From Thermohalobaculum sediminis (lineage in GTDB: Bacteria > Pseudomonadota > Alphaproteobacteria > Rhodobacterales > Rhodobacteraceae), in assembly GCF_023487995.1 (NCBI RefSeq), contig NZ_JAMFKN010000002.1:62001-126000 (forward strand): 64,000 bases of DNA, given 5' to 3'. Of this stretch, positions 63,560 to 64,000 are shown piece after piece. A program made the translations under genes and the position numbers. A model generated the notes under the pieces. It was given only the letters and a program-made list of their open reading frames with translations. It ran no database searches and had not been told where the DNA came from. Position 1 is the first letter of the stretch, and every line of letters begins with the position of its first letter.

Positions 63560-63573
63560 GGGGAAATTCCTTT

Positions 63574-64000
63574 CTAAACGGCGACGCGACATTCGGCGTC
63601 GAGATGGCGCTGGAGATGGGCGGCGAGCGCGAGCGAGTCCGCCGCGACACCGTCAATGAAGCTGGACTTGCGGGTTCGCAGGAACCGCAGGCCCAGGACG
63701 TAGAGACCCGGCCAGCGGGTCACTCCGTGGTGGTGGGCGATCTCGCCCCGGGCATCGAGGGCGGGAACCTTCAACCAGCGATAGCCGCGCCGGAACCCGG
63801 TCGCCCAGACGACCGACGTGATCCCCTCGGCCGCGAGGTCGATGGTCCCCGCGCCGCCGGCGAAGCCAAGCGGCCGCCAGGGTTCCGCCGCCGGGACCGG
63901 CTGATCCGGCGGATGGCGGGCGATGAAGCCGTCGATCCGATTCCGAAGCCGGATCAGCCGGCGCTCGGCCGCGGCCACGGTCTCGTCGAGATCGCCCGCG
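63574..64000 (-). CDS. Flavin-containing monooxygenase-like NAD(P)/FAD oxidoreductase (5' end outside window)
   Basis: C-terminal part of a CzcO/FMO-type enzyme, open through base 64000 so the N-terminal FAD and NADPH folds are outside. The visible ATGFRRGYRWLKVPALDARG segment is the typical FMO ATG motif and HHGVTRWPGLYVLGLRFLRT the late FAD-binding loop. It lies 14 bases upstream of the PHBH-fold flavoprotein gene and is probably co-transcribed with it. Confidence 0.85.
   Translation of the reverse strand, partial: AGDLDETVAAAERRLIRLRNRIDGFIARHPPDQPVPAAEPWRPLGFAGGAGTIDLAAEGITSVVWATGFRRGYRWLKVPALDARGEIAHHHGVTRWPGLYVLGLRFLRTRKSSFIDGVAADSLALAAHLQRHLDAECRVAV

Overview
The window is a gene-dense, very GC-rich stretch (roughly 70% G+C by eye) carrying about 50 protein genes, several GTG starts and many ATGA/TGATG stop-start overlaps. 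The mix of genes (several ABC uptake operons, an N-type ATPase operon, a YdbH/YnbE/YdbL set, RarD, GntR/TetR/LysR/DeoR regulators) suggests a free-living alphaproteobacterium, most likely Rhodobacterales-like; this is inference, since no rRNA or tRNA gene was recognised. No insertion sequence, prophage, CRISPR array, tRNA or rRNA was seen.

Layout. 1-3.8 kb: a minus-strand ABC uptake operon of the nitrate/taurine/pyrimidine-precursor type (second permease cut by the window edge) behind a GntR/FCD regulator with a palindromic operator. 3.9-9.4 kb: fumarylacetoacetate-hydrolase-type enzyme, peroxiredoxin, two aldehyde dehydrogenases, RarD-type permease. 9.5-11.1 kb: an overlapping three-gene operon of a tandem PepSY protein, a cytochrome b561-like protein and a membrane-anchored LuxR-type regulator. 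11.5-15.1 kb: TetR, metallo-beta-lactamase-fold hydrolase, vanadium haloperoxidase. 15.1-17.9 kb: TetR, PaaK-like CoA ligase and enoyl-CoA hydratase, translationally coupled. 18-21.4 kb: ydbH-ynbE-ydbL, an inter-membrane lipid-transport module. 21.5-24.3 kb: GNAT, cupin lipoprotein, TTC38-like TPR protein. 24.6-24.8 kb: a start-less remnant of an archease gene.

24.9-30.3 kb is a regulatory unit: an OFA-type MFS transporter behind a near-consensus sigma-54 promoter, an IHF-like site and two palindromic activator sites 22 bp apart, followed upstream by a sensor histidine kinase (reading frame broken in a CG repeat) and its NtrC-family response regulator. 30.4-31.5 kb: TetR plus a DUF1348 protein with a perfect 18-bp operator. 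31.6-38.2 kb: the complete N-ATPase operon atpDCQRBEFAG.

38.2-47.5 kb: LysR regulator divergent from an operon of amine-oxidase-like flavoprotein, polyamine-type ABC transporter, GMC oxidoreductase and an enolase-superfamily enzyme. 47.7-49.9 kb: a small membrane ORF and a heavily decayed calcium-repeat/lectin-like gene. 50.2-57.1 kb: DeoR-controlled Ugp-like ABC transporter with a GpdQ-like phosphodiesterase and a divergent HAD phosphatase, which together would import and dephosphorylate a glycerophosphodiester-like substrate. 57.2-64 kb: truncated hemoglobin; a 1571-residue regulator fusing SARP-like, alpha/beta-hydrolase, degenerate cyclase, AAA and TPR regions; two flavoprotein monooxygenases, the last cut by the window edge.

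A recurrent theme is a strong hairpin directly after the binding-protein gene in all three ABC operons.
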